64,000 nt of DNA from Pseudopithomyces maydicus (Eukaryota; Ascomycota; Dothideomycetes; Pleosporales; Didymosphaeriaceae), in assembly GCA_026873275.1 (NCBI GenBank), contig JANTUC010000003.1, positions 1,984,001 to 2,048,000 on the forward strand, read 5' to 3'. Position numbers and translations under genes: made by a program. Below the pieces are notes generated by a model that saw only the letters and a list, made by a program, of their open reading frames with translations, made no database searches and had not been told where the DNA came from. How positions within the stretch are numbered: the first letter of the stretch is position 1; the number at the start of each line of letters is the position of its first letter. Positions 54,006-64,000 of the stretch are shown here, piece by piece.

Positions 54006-54556
54006 GGTGCAAGTGCTGAAATAGCTCTTTAGACGCATACGAATCCCCCATGAGAGCCCAACAAGAATAGCTGGGACGGGTTGCAACAATGTGAGAGAGT
54101 TATACCTCGTTCAATATCAATGCACCTGAAGACAGGTAGTACTAAATCATAGTAATCACAATTACTGTCCAGACCGATCATTTTAAAGATATTACAAGAT
54201 ATTCTCTGTAACGCAACGCCACTACTAGGGAAGTGAACCGATGTTGGTGCTGCATGGTTTCAAATGTGCCTGGAAGCTTTATTCTTCTCGGTCCGTACTG
54301 TTCCGAAACCGCGTCGCTAAGAATTTCTCCGTCTTGGCCTCCACATTCCCCGCAAAGGATGCCCCAGGATTCGAATTCTTAGGAGAAAAGCTTGTAACTA
54401 TAATACCGCTAGCCAGGGTGATAGCTCGATTGCTTCATGATCTCATAACAGATGTGCCAACACAAAAGGTCTCCAATGCGCCTGTCGCTGCAGTGCTTTT
54501 CATCACCACTGAGTATTCGATCATCTTATTGACTGGGAAGAGAGATATTGCACATC
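54006..54556. other. Intergenic region
   Basis: About 550 bases between the dehydrogenase and the GH28 gene. One frame from 54241 is open for 159 codons but overlaps the GH28 start and has no family character. Confidence 0.45.
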
Positions 54557-55914
54557 ATGGTACGCTCTTTGGTATCATTCCTAGCCCTGTTAGGTATTGT
54601 AAATGCCCAGAGAATCTCATACAGCACTCGCCACGGACGACCTACATGTACCGTGTATCCCGGAAAAACGAATGCGACAGACGATGTACCTACTATTATC
54701 AAGGCGTTCAGAGACTGTAACAATGGTGGAAACGTTGTATTCCCTAAGGGAAATACATACCATATTAATTCCCGTCTTAATCCTATTCTCAACGACGTGA
54801 CAGTTGACTGGCAAGGCGAATGGGTATTTTCCACGGACCTTGATTATTGGCGCAACAACTCGTATCACGTTGCGTTTCAAAACCACGCAGCAGGCTTCGT
54901 CATCACCGGCGATCACATTCGAATTGACGGTTTTGGAACAGGGGGAATTAATGGCAACGGCCAGTTGTGGTACTTCGATGAACGAGGCGATCCCCCTGTT
55001 ACACCAGGAGCAACCCGTCCGGGCCGTCCCATGCCCTTCATGTTCTGGAACGTATCCGATATAACCGTCAAGAACTTTTACGTAGTTCAGCCGCAACTTT
55101 GGAGCATCAATATTCAAAATGGCACCGATATGGTTTTCGACAATATTTACACAAACGCCACCAGTCCCGAGGCACCTACAGGCTGGAATTGGGTGCAGAA
55201 CACGGATGGATTCAACACTATGGATGCTAAGAACATTGTGCTCACGAACTTCGTGTACCAGGGAGGCGACGACTGCATTGCTATCAAGCCGCGGTCGTAC
55301 AACATTTACATACGTAACGTGACGTGCCATTCTGGTAACGGTATAGCCATCGGTTCGCTTGGCCAATATCTCGAGGATTCGTCCGTCGAAAATGTACACA
55401 TTGACCAGGCAACTATCATAAAGGGTGGGGCACAGGATTCTATTGGACAAGCTGTGTATATCAAGACATGGGTTGGTGAGTTAGTACAAGGAGGCGATAG
55501 AGACTATGAAAGCGATTATCAGCCAAGAGGGGCAGGATGGGGCGGCGTAAGAAACATGCTGTTCAGCAACTTCGATGTGAGGGGTGCCAAGGGCGGAGGC
55601 GTAATCACTCAGAACAGCGGAGACAATGGGTCGTTCGCAGGAACGTAAGTCAATGAAACCCAAGTGCATGACAGCGCAGAGTGCTGATTTTGAACAGATC
55701 TAATGTGCTCGTGAATAATGTGGCGTTTGTAAACTTCACCGGTTATCTTGACGGGCGAGATAAGACGGCGAGCGTCAGCTGTTCGACGAGACAGCCATGT
55801 TATAACATTGACTACAAGAATTACACGATTTACACTAGTTCAAATAAGACCAACACAGGAAAAGCAAGCTGTAAGTGGGTAGCAGAAGGAGGCGTGCGTG
55901 GTGTGGATTGTTAG
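54557..55914 (+). CDS. Secreted glycoside hydrolase family 28 enzyme (exo-acting pectinase or rhamnogalacturonan type)
   Basis: Exons 54557-55644 and 55698-55914 give 434 residues. Signal peptide MVRSLVSFLALLGIVNAQ. The mature part is a right-handed beta-helix: ATDDVPTIIKAFRDC, NGGNVVFPKGNTYHI, IRIDGFGTGGINGNGQLWY, then the GH28 catalytic set NTDGFNTMDAKN, GGDDCIAIKPRS (Asp pair), CHSGNGIAIGSLG (in place of the GHG loop) and VYIKTWVG (in place of RIK). The altered third and fourth motifs, SGNG and YIKTW, point to exo-enzymes (exopolygalacturonase or alpha-rhamnosidase of the Rgx group) rather than endopolygalacturonase. Several N-glycosylation sites (NVS, NGT, NAT, NVT, NFT). It fits growth on plant cell wall. 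Confidence 0.92.
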
Positions 55915-58016
55915 TATCCCCAGACGATTGAAAGCATATTCACTCGCTTCTACTAGATATAATAATTCGCCGGTGTCGTTATTGTTGCCTAGAGACACCC
56001 AGGAATTCATTTTCCAGTATGCAGTGTAGACGCTTGATACCTAGCCGCGATCTGAACCAATGTAAACTGTTAGGGTAGTCAGATATACCATTCATCTTGA
56101 GCTTAGAGCAAAGACATGCGCAATTTTGTCTACTATTAGAATCTATATTACTATCGTTGTTATTATAATCATTATTCTAATGTTTAACTATCACGGAACT
56201 TATGGTACATTGACATATAGTCAGAGAGACATATCATAGTAAGATCATTTATACTGTCATTTGATACTATCAGACATAATCAACGGATGATAGTGTAACA
56301 TTAAAAAAAGTAAAAATGGTAACAAACAAGTTGGACAGTACTTCATCGAATTCGCTTTTTATGTCCGTATTGTTTGCGCTCCAAGCCCTCCCTTTCAACA
56401 TTCTCTTGAGATTTCTCTGTGCGGCTAGTCACAATCGCTGACCGCATCTACTACTTCCTGTCTGCATTACTCTGCACTATAGGTGACAGGGTATAATTGT
56501 GATTTCAACGGGATGCAAATGACTGCATATTTATCCAGGGGTTGATAGATACACGCCGGGTGGATCGTGCCAGCAGTTCTGTTATCGATAAACTGAAACA
56601 ACGTTGCTGCCCGCAAGAAATTTCAAATCTACATAATCAAGCTGTTCTTAGATTATGTGAGTCTGAAGATAAGACCGATATTGAAGGTTGTGCACGCCAA
56701 CGTACGATGCTGCGGTGGTGTTATAATCCTGTAGGCTTTATCATCATTAGTTTCTAACCCGTTCGCGTATCTATCAATACTATTTCAAGGCATGTAAGAC
56801 TTAACAATATGCATTCACAACAAGTCAGCAGTTTTGACTACAGCCATTCGCACCCATCGTTTTGATAACATGACAAAACTTGCATATCTCAATCTACCAT
56901 TAAATCTACCTATTTAGGGTATTTTTGTGTGTAATTAGAGCGCAAAATGTATTATGGCGAATCGTTGTAGCATGTATACTATATAAAAGAGCACTGCCAC
57001 ACGCGTGTTAGTATCAAGCTTGGTGTAACCACGACATAGAATCCTACTTCGTCAATCTTTAGGATTTTATGCGAAAGATTTCTCGATTACTGTGTCGCCT
57101 CTTCCTGTCATCGTCGTGAATAATATGATCACCATCGATGGAGTCTGTATGACCTGTACAGGTCCTTGCGACGTTAATCCAAAGACTAAAGATCACAACC
57201 GGTCAGAACTCTAGCTTGGATCCTTGTTATGTAACAAACTGAAGCCCATGAGTCAAGACCTATTTATAAATTCATACAGATGTATTTCTATTGTGAAATT
57301 CATAGCATAGAAGAGGTATGTTGAGGTGAGCTTTTGGTGAAGGTCATAGAAGATCAATAAGGATATACTTGGAACAACACCTCCTTTTCACGCTCATTTA
57401 ATCCTAATTCTTATCAAGGATTTTTACGAAGGATTGCGCTTATACGACCGTGAGTCTGCAGCAAACTGTTTGCGACATCTTTCCCGGGAAGCCCGTGCTG
57501 TTTTTCCTTTGACGGAAAGCATACTATCCTATTGCCCATGCACATAGATAAACGCTAAAAGCAGTTTGAAATATCCATCTAAGTATATTTGCGACTATTG
57601 GTCAAGTATTATAGCCTCTGATGAGATCTCGCCTATACAAGGAGACTTTTCTGGATGTCGAGAAGTTTTATACTGTGACAACAATCTCACATGGATATGT
57701 TGTCTCAAAACCCCCGGAACATTTGAGGTTTGTCAAACTTGAAAATCCAGCGCATTCGCAGTGTTTTACATCTGTGTGGGTTATGAATACTTTTTGTTTA
57801 GACCCACTTTTGTAGCACACAACTTGCTGAAACATGGCAGCGTGCTCATATATTTTCTCCAGCATATTTTTTCGTATAACTCATAGGTACAGGATTACAG
57901 TCATTTATTCTATGACCTCGCATAGTTCCTCGTTCTAAGAATTTCGGTTTGCACCATCCAGTGTTCATACACCAAGGTCGTTTTATAGCTTCTGCGACAC
58001 TGCTATACTCAGTCTC
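55915..58016. other. AT-rich gene-poor region
   Basis: About 2.1 kb without supported gene. Clearly AT-rich with many TA steps, unlike the surrounding coding DNA. No recognisable transposon protein, terminal repeat or RNA gene was seen by eye. It may be a decayed element; see findings. Confidence 0.5.
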
Positions 58017-59690
58017 ATGACAATGGCAACTGATGTACAACACCTTATTCCAAAGGTTTGTATTGAGAGGGCAACACCTACCGGTTCCCGTTTTGTGCCT
58101 CTTGTTCCAGTTGACCAAATTCCTCACCAAATCCAAGGAATTCCCCTCCATATCACTGGTCGACAGATGACAGATGAGGCATGGTATCTTATCGGAGAAC
58201 CAATATCAGGTCTTCCAATGGCTCTTTCGGTTCATCTTTCCACTATCCCAACACCGAAATATCGGGCCCCGGATCACGATGTTACAAAGGGCGAACCTGC
58301 ACATGCGACACAGAAAATTAGCAAACTTCAGAAGCAAGCAACTCGTTTTCCTTTTTGGTCACCCGGAAAAGTTGAGCATCCTCAAATGAGATCTGAACAT
58401 CACCATGGCCAAGGCGAAGACGATGAGGGCCCGAAATCAGCACCCTTGAATTATCACCTTGAAGCTGCTACGATCGACCAAGCATTCCCTGCCGCTGCTG
58501 ATCCCAAGTCCTTTCATAACTACCATATACCATATGCAGCTGGAACTGAAACTCCCACCACTCATGCTGGAGAATCTGTCTTAAAAACTCAAGAGACCAA
58601 TGATCATGCGCTTTACCAGGAAGCTAATTACATCAATACATCTCAAAGCGGTGGACGAAATATCGGTACAAGAACCGAGGACATTGGAACGAACCCGGAT
58701 CAATCCGTTTATGTGCGGCAATCTCATCCTTCAGCTATGGACGATAGTAGAGCTAAAAAGGATATCTTCAATGACAGTAATTCCAGAGCAATTGGCCATC
58801 GCGATCACACCGTTCAGCGGAGCCGTCCTGACAAAGTTTACTGCACTCATTGGATAAATACTGGCTCATGTCTATATGGTCCTAGGTGTGTATACCTTCA
58901 TGTGATGCCTGAAATTGACCTACTTCGAGAAGTGACTGGGCTCAGATCCTATCCACAATGGTGGAAGGACGAGAAGGCAATCAAACCTCGCGGTGCAACT
59001 TGGCTTGAAAACAAGATACGGGCCGATAAGGACACTCATGGGGATCAGCTTGACTCCGCTAGAATGTTTGCCCCTCCTCAGATGCCAGATCCTTCGATTT
59101 GGCGGAGCTCGCGAGAACAGAGCCACGTTGTCAAGAAGACTGTTGAGAAAGAGAACCAGAAGTCTCACTTCGACATTGGATCACCTTCCATGCCAATTCA
59201 AGATGATTCTTCAGCGGTACGGGCTGCCGTCATTATAACGTCTGATTACGGCCCTGTCACTACCTCAAATGCACCGCCGACCCCATCAGCTGCGCCAACA
59301 AAGGAAGTAACAGTGAATATGACCACGATTCGTCGTCTCTCCCAGCTCTCTCTGTCATCTAGCAGTACTGTTAATACTCCGCTAAGCAAGAAACAGTCCA
59401 AGGTAAAGCTGCCACTTAAGAAAGACAATCGATCGGTAGCCTTGTCATCAGTCAAGCAGCCCAAGAAGACCGGCCTTGCTGCTTCGATATATGCACCTAA
59501 GGATAATGGTAAAGACATCCTCGATGATACTCACAGTGTTCAAGATCGCCACGGCCGCCCTAATCGTTGCGGCCGTCGCAGTCGTCTACAGAGCAAAGTT
59601 TCCGATGTCGCCAATCTGCTGATCAATCTCGAACAGCCGACCATTGAGCAGTATATCTGCTCACCGGAAGAAAGCCTTTTATCAGATTAA
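58017..59690 (+). CDS. CCCH zinc-finger protein
   Basis: Intronless, 557 residues. One zinc finger near residue 280: VYCTHWINTGSCLYGPRC with VYLH (C-x8-C-x5-C-x3-H), followed by MPEIDLLREVTGLRSYPQWW. This finger plus a Leu/Trp-containing helix is typical of a fungal group of RNA-binding-like CCCH proteins. The remainder is low-complexity: His/Pro/Thr-rich before, Ser/Lys/Thr-rich after, with AAPTKEVTVNMTTIRRLSQL and a final VADVANLLINLEQPTIEQYI-like helix near the end. RNA binding is inferred from the finger type; the targets are unknown. It stands alone between AT-rich intergenic regions. Confidence 0.8.
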   Translation: MTMATDVQHLIPKVCIERATPTGSRFVPLVPVDQIPHQIQGIPLHITGRQMTDEAWYLIGEPISGLPMALSVHLSTIPTPKYRAPDHDVTKGEPAHATQKISKLQKQATRFPFWSPGKVEHPQMRSEHHHGQGEDDEGPKSAPLNYHLEAATIDQAFPAAADPKSFHNYHIPYAAGTETPTTHAGESVLKTQETNDHALYQEANYINTSQSGGRNIGTRTEDIGTNPDQSVYVRQSHPSAMDDSRAKKDIFNDSNSRAIGHRDHTVQRSRPDKVYCTHWINTGSCLYGPRCVYLHVMPEIDLLREVTGLRSYPQWWKDEKAIKPRGATWLENKIRADKDTHGDQLDSARMFAPPQMPDPSIWRSSREQSHVVKKTVEKENQKSHFDIGSPSMPIQDDSSAVRAAVIITSDYGPVTTSNAPPTPSAAPTKEVTVNMTTIRRLSQLSLSSSSTVNTPLSKKQSKVKLPLKKDNRSVALSSVKQPKKTGLAASIYAPKDNGKDILDDTHSVQDRHGRPNRCGRRSRLQSKVSDVANLLINLEQPTIEQYICSPEESLLSD

Positions 59691-60262
59691 ACTTACCCCA
59701 AGACTAGATTATACCTCACGTCTTTCTTATTACTAAGCCAAATTGGCAATAGTCATGAGGGTGTGGCATACGATCTGACAAATATATATGAGCTGATTGT
59801 TTGCAACAACCACTCATTCTCTACCCGAGGACTGACTGATCTCTTTCAGCTTTTTTCTTCTCCTCGTTTCCAACATTATAGATCTCAAATGGGTTTTACT
59901 TTGTTTTGGGTTTTGCTCTTATATGTCAAGATGCTGTCGGCTGAAACCTATAGTAGCATATCATGCAATTGAATATAAGATAGAGACTGTCAGACATGTC
60001 GTGAGCCCAGAAATATTGGTAGTATACAATGTTCACCGAATGCTTTTCTTTCTTTCTCATCTTTCGTCAACTTGCCCTGGAGCCATCTGATTGCCTTCAA
60101 AGGCACTTTTCTGCAATCAGACCAATTTTATTGCTAATAACGCTGTGTGTGATGATAAATATTCCTTCGTGTGCCCATATATATTTGATTGGGACTTGGG
60201 ATGGAAGTCGATTCAATAGCGCTCTATGCACCGCTATACAATCCGTCTTCAAAGCTTTCGCT
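59691..60262. other. Intergenic region
   Basis: About 570 AT-rich bases between convergent gene ends; nothing recognised. Confidence 0.45.
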
Positions 60263-61260
60263 CTAATCCTCATCCCCAGGTCCACTTCCTGGTTCATCAA
60301 AGTACTCACAAAGCGGATTTCGATAGTCTAGAATGTATTAAAGATACGATTCGTTCCATTTGTAGATCTTCTGAACTTACAGTCACCTTCTGGGTATTGC
60401 CAAAAATCCGAATTTTTCACATAACAAAAATCCGTGGTTTCACTCCACCACGTACCATTGGTATTGACAAGACACTGCAGCCATACCTCTTGGTCGAAGA
60501 CATACCTCCTCTCGGCCCTACAGCTATCCTCTGCACATGTACGGCAGTAAGCGTACTCTTCGCCAACCGTAACGTTGATCAAATATGCCGGAGCCATGAC
60601 TCCATGTCCCTCGCGCGGATTTATAGCACGTTTATCTACTTCGCTTGTGCCATTTTCGTTGAAGTGGTTTGCTATTTCCAAAAAGGGGATGGGCCCACAA
60701 GGAGTCAGATAGGTGATGTCAGGTTTAGAATAAAGGTTCTTCTGCGCAACATAACAGTTATTTGTTGTTTTCATCCAGTAGGGGTCGTCGATTATGACCT
60801 GTCCTGTTGGTGTCCAGCACGTCAATTCCAAATCCGTGTCCTCCCTCAAATATGCCACAGTATCACAACTTATGGACGTACATATTCTGCACTCGGTCTT
60901 GTATTTTGTTGTCGCATCCTCAAGGGTGAGATTCTCGTCCTCGGAATTTTCGCCACAATAGGGCAGGGCAGAGGTCCAGTCGGTAACGTTGTCGGTCAGA
61001 TCGTATTCGGTGACGTAGCAGTCGGAGGTAGAGCGAAGCCAGAGACTAGTGTCGATTATGCGGGTACCGCGAGTCCAGCATGTGACGTTAAGGGGCTCAT
61101 CATAGGAATAGTATAAGGTGTTGGAACAGAGGGAATGTGGACAGGTTTTACATTCGGTATTAGTTTCAGCTGTCGCTAATATTTCGGTAGCAGCATCTCC
61201 TCGCACAGTAGAGAGAGCGAGGCCAAGCGACAAGAGATACAGTAGTCGTCGATATCCCAT
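60263..61260 (-). CDS. Secreted protein with three tandem Cys-rich repeats
   Basis: Exons on the minus strand 61260-60381 and 60327-60263 (GTAAGT donor, TTCTAG acceptor) give 314 residues. Signal peptide MGYRRLLYLLSLGLALSTVR from the second of two Met codons. Three repeats of about 55 residues, spaced by linkers: TECKTCPHSLCSN...NVTCWTRGT...CYVTEYDL, TECRICTSISCDT...ELTCWTPTG...CYVAQKNL and AYCRTCAEDSCRA...LQCLVNTNG...CYVKNSDF. The shared pattern is CxxCxxxxC, then CW or CL, then W and CYV: five Cys per repeat. The spacing is reminiscent of bacterial-type SH3 modules in fungal secreted proteins, but I do not assign a family. The second exon adds YYRNPLCEYFDEPGSGPGDE; unspliced reading would end differently. 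Extracellular binding protein is the best guess. Confidence 0.78.
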
Positions 61261-62063
61261 GGTAGGCCACAACCTTCCAAAAGGTCAGAGTGTGTGCCGA
61301 TAAAAGCTCCAGGTATATGGGGAACAATCAGATGAACAACGAGAATATACAAGATGAAGGCGCAGTGATGAGAGATCCGGGAATCACACTAACACGGCTG
61401 AACTTAAAATTCCGGATATAGGTGGTGATCGTCGGGTTGATGGAAGCTGGGATGTGTAGCTATATGAAGGTTGGGGTACTGATCGGACCAGCAAAATTCG
61501 TGCTTATAACTGCTTCCAAGAAGTTGCTGACGCACACAGCTGCATACCATGATGTTGGACCCACGGTTCAAACCGTCTAGACCCTATTGAAATCATACCT
61601 TCACATAAAGCAGTCGCTGAACAAGAGGGAGAATCGATGGATTTGGTAACGCATCCGCCATGAACATCAGCTCAGCACACAATAGCCAATCATGGAGTCG
61701 AGCTTATAGATATCAAATATAATATACGAATCGGACCTTGCGCTGGAAACGAGCTGCAGTGCCGTGATCCGGATGCGCGCCACATCAGGTTTAGGCTGAA
61801 AAGCATGAATCTGTCTTCTAAGGGTTTCGTGGACAAATTCAACTTGCATCCAATGGTTCAAACAAGTGCCTAGAACTCCCAAAACATACACAACTCCAAA
61901 AGACACATAAAATCGGCTTCGTTGTGCAGGTTCAGTCCTGAATTGAGAAGCGTCCGAACGGACTTCGAAACCACTCTATAAAATCAAACTCAGTGTTATA
62001 TATATGACTATCCGCCCCGGTGCGGTACGCATGCCTGAAGTTTGGTTTTTGGGGTTGCATTGT
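61261..62063. other. Intergenic region
   Basis: About 800 bases between the repeat protein promoter and the AA8 gene end; no gene supported. Confidence 0.45.
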
Positions 62064-62757
62064 TTACTGAATCTTTGGTACTGCCCATGTCTTCCACGTA
62101 GCAAAGCTCTTGCTTCGTGCCTTTATCAAATCAAAATTGGCCTGTCCTTGGGATGAGTGTTTCGAAACAGAACTGGCTGCATTGGCCTTGTTAGATGGCG
62201 CTGATGAACTGAGCGCATAACCAAGCACTGTTGAGTTTGCGTTGGCTAAAAACGTCGTACCGTCTGTCTGAATGCATTTGGAGCACAGAAAAGTATACGT
62301 CCAGTGGGTAGTATTGACATAGGTGCCATTGGGGATGGGAATCTGGGTGAAAACACCGGTTGCAACCGGTGGTGATCCGTATTGCCTGAGCAGTAGTTAG
62401 AAGCGGCTGAAAGAATTTGCACTGCGCTACTGTTGAGTCTTCGAGGCAGTATACTTACGCTGTCTTTCTAAAAGAGCCTACAAGGACCTGACTGTTAGGC
62501 CAAGCGAGCAACAAGAGCGCATTCTTCATCGGCCCCGCCAAACTGGCACCGCCCCATCCTGTGCTCTTACCACCGATTGTTATAATCACATCAGTGTTGT
62601 TGATAGGTTCTTCGGGAAGTGCGATACCTAGGAAGTATCCTGTAGTATGCTGATAGGCTTGAAAGGTGATGTTGGATTTTGCATCAGTGTAAGAGGCTGC
62701 GTTTTGGGCAGTTGCAAAAGTGGCAGCGGCGCCGATCAACAGCGTAGATAACCTCAT
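62064..62757 (-). CDS. Secreted AA8-type cytochrome domain protein (cellobiose dehydrogenase cytochrome-like)
   Basis: Exons on the minus strand are 62757-62459 and 62385-62064 (GTAAGT donor, CTCAG acceptor), giving 206 residues. Signal peptide MRLSTLLIGAAATFATAQ. The mature protein matches the b-type cytochrome domain of cellobiose dehydrogenase: ASYTDAKSNITFQAYQH, GYFLGIALPEE, TDVIITIGGKSTGWGGASLA, a candidate Met ligand in GPMKNALLLLAWPNSQ, YGSPPVATGVFTQIPIPNGT, and a candidate His ligand in NTTHWTYTFLCSKC with its Cys pair. No flavin dehydrogenase, membrane or cellulose-binding domain follows. Such free AA8 domains could pass electrons to lytic polysaccharide monooxygenases or metals outside the cell; that role is inference. 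A TATA-like stretch lies about 100 bases upstream. Confidence 0.85.
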
Positions 62758-62852
62758 TGTTGCACGATGGAAGTTTGCAGACCTAGGACGTTCTTGAGAA
62801 ATATTGAAATAAATTCCTCCTGTATGTGTACTTTCGTGCACGTTAGTCAAAG

Positions 62853-62863
62853 CTATATATAAT
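62853..62863 (-). promoter_or_regulatory. TATA-like element of the AA8 gene
   Basis: TTATATATAGC on the minus strand, about 100 bases before the start codon at 62757. Confidence 0.5.
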
Positions 62864-63532
62864 GCCAGAGCTCGTACATCTTTTCGCTTTTCACAGATCA
62901 CGGCGAGAATTGCCATTTCCAGTAGACTATATCGAGGTTGCAGCAACAATCTGACTTTACAAATTGCGCTCTAAGATGCTGCTCCTTAGCCGACATCTAA
63001 CTCTTCCCAACGAACGACCTCTGCAAACACGGTAGTGATGATAGATAGGTCATTGAAAATGCACAGCTTCGGATTGGTCAATCGCCCAAGTAAAGCTTAG
63101 CTCGAGCACAGACAGAATATCTAATCTCCAGGGGATGTGGCGATTATATGAGCTAAGAGGGGTGTCTTCTGGTAAATGCCGATGGAGCAAATGAAGACGG
63201 ATGGCAGATTGAAGGGGCTGATGCAAGGGAATGGTATGGGTTAATTAGATGATCGGCAGTCGTACTCATCATCAATCATACCAAACAAGCCTTGCTCGGT
63301 ACACTGGTCTCCCCGGATGATGCACGTGCTCTGCTTCAGAATATCGCTACCGGAACGATTTGCCGTCATAGCTCTCTCGCTTCACTTTCAGATCGTTGTG
63401 GATGATGTACGATTTAGCCGTCAGATTGGCGAGAAGGTTCAACTGCCAGTCAGAACAAACGTGATTACGTGTGAGTTGAGCATGTTTCAAAAATGCCTAG
63501 GTAGGTTCTGCGCACGATTTGTGTACCCAGTT
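62864..63532. other. Intergenic region
   Basis: About 670 bases; no gene supported. Confidence 0.45.
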
Positions 63533-64000
63533 TCAAAATGCGCCTGTTTGCGTTGATCGGGCAGCATCAAGGACCTCAAAATTCCGAAGATTACTCGGTC
63601 TGATCCCTCGCGCCGTCTCTTGTAATGCAGGTTTATTAGATTTTCTTCTTCTCTTTCTATTTTCTTTCCAAGCGATGAGCCCGTCTATAATGTCACCTCC
63701 GTAAAATGCCAAAAAGATTGCGAAGGCTACCGTCGCTACTGTCAAACTGCCTGCAATGATCCAGAAGAGGCCTTGGGTCCTCTCCATATCTCGAATATCA
63801 ACGAAGTTCATGCCGAAGAATGATGAAATGAAGCTGAGGGGTAAAAATATGATTGTGATGATAGTGAAGACAAGGATGGCCTTCCCGTGATCTTCAAGGC
63901 GGATGTTGACGAGTTGAATAGTGCGATTGATCAACGCATTGCTGTTATCGCGTAAATCGCACAAATCTAAGTATTCGCGCTGCAGGTTTTCCAGAAGCTG
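63533..64000 (-). CDS. CorA-like magnesium transporter, C-terminal part (cut by window edge)
   Basis: Only the last 155 residues are in the window; the frame continues past its right edge. Seen: NLQREYLDLCDLRDNSNALI, then the first membrane helix AILVFTIITIIFLPLSFISS, the pore signature FFGMN, and the second helix WIIAGSLTVATVAFAIFLAF. It ends with a basic cytosolic tail (KENRKRRRKSNK). The GMN motif between two C-terminal helices defines the CorA/Mrs2/Alr superfamily; the fungal plasma-membrane-type CorA-like group is likely, since the basic tail and length do not look mitochondrial. It could carry Mg or another divalent ion. Confidence 0.88.
   Translation of the reverse strand, partial: QLLENLQREYLDLCDLRDNSNALINRTIQLVNIRLEDHGKAILVFTIITIIFLPLSFISSFFGMNFVDIRDMERTQGLFWIIAGSLTVATVAFAIFLAFYGGDIIDGLIAWKENRKRRRKSNKPALQETARGIRPSNLRNFEVLDAARSTQTGAF

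Noticed and set aside
54617..55450. 277-codon open frame on the minus strand
   Set aside because: Mirror of the GH28 gene, whose catalytic motifs are unambiguous on the plus strand.
60226..61116. 296-codon open frame on the plus strand
   Set aside because: Antisense of the three-repeat Cys-rich gene, which has a signal peptide, repeats and a proper intron.

Overview
The window is nuclear DNA of a filamentous ascomycete (Pezizomycotina). The evidence is many short introns (45-110 bases, GTRNGT...CTRAY...YAG), fungal-only families (Zn2Cys6 regulator, fungal Mediator subunit 1, U1-C/Yhc1, Tfb5, CpcB/Asc1), secreted plant-cell-wall enzymes and small Cys-rich secreted proteins. A Dothideomycete is my best guess from the overall gene style; that part is inference. 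Gene models were built by hand from splice signals, phase and protein-family continuity.

Left part (1-18 kb): an Rgt1-like Zn2Cys6 regulator behind a long low-complexity upstream region; a peroxisomal dienoyl-CoA isomerase ending in SKL; the RACK1/CpcB WD40 gene, whose third intron carries a U24-like C/D snoRNA; an NmrA-like oxidoreductase; the U1 snRNP protein C; a calponin/transgelin-like actin-binding protein divergent from an NDUFAF2-like complex I assembly factor; and an uncharacterised gene.

Middle (19-38 kb): a 1073-residue fusion of isochorismatase-like, AlkB-like dioxygenase and GST-like domains, beside an HMCES/SRAP abasic-site shield protein with a C-terminal PCNA-binding motif. 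Then come a mitochondrial TPR protein (Mgr3-like), an Ohr/OsmC peroxidase, a carboxylesterase ending in SKL, a very short beta-carbonic anhydrase, a secreted Cys-containing protein, a single-pass membrane protein, TFIIH subunit Tfb5, a GFA/CENP-V-type zinc protein and a small putative zinc-binding protein.

Right part (38-64 kb): Mediator subunit 1, glutamine synthetase, a ~1300-residue disordered protein with a repeated short motif, a D-lactate dehydrogenase-like FAD enzyme, a GH28 pectinase-family enzyme, a CCCH zinc-finger protein, a secreted protein with three Cys repeats, a secreted AA8-type cytochrome and the end of a CorA-like Mg transporter. The last stretch (54-63 kb) is more AT-rich, gene-poor and secretome-heavy.

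Several conserved genes (calponin-like, NDUFAF2-like, MED1, the 1300-residue protein, the D-lactate dehydrogenase, possibly HMCES) are in frame only if a C, G or T homopolymer is changed by one base. This points to residual sequencing errors in the assembly rather than to six pseudogenes. The most interesting observations are the triple-domain AlkB fusion whose isochorismatase domain has lost its Lys and Cys catalytic positions, the intronic snoRNA in RACK1, the HMCES PIP box next door, and the repeated DFIR-GP motif.
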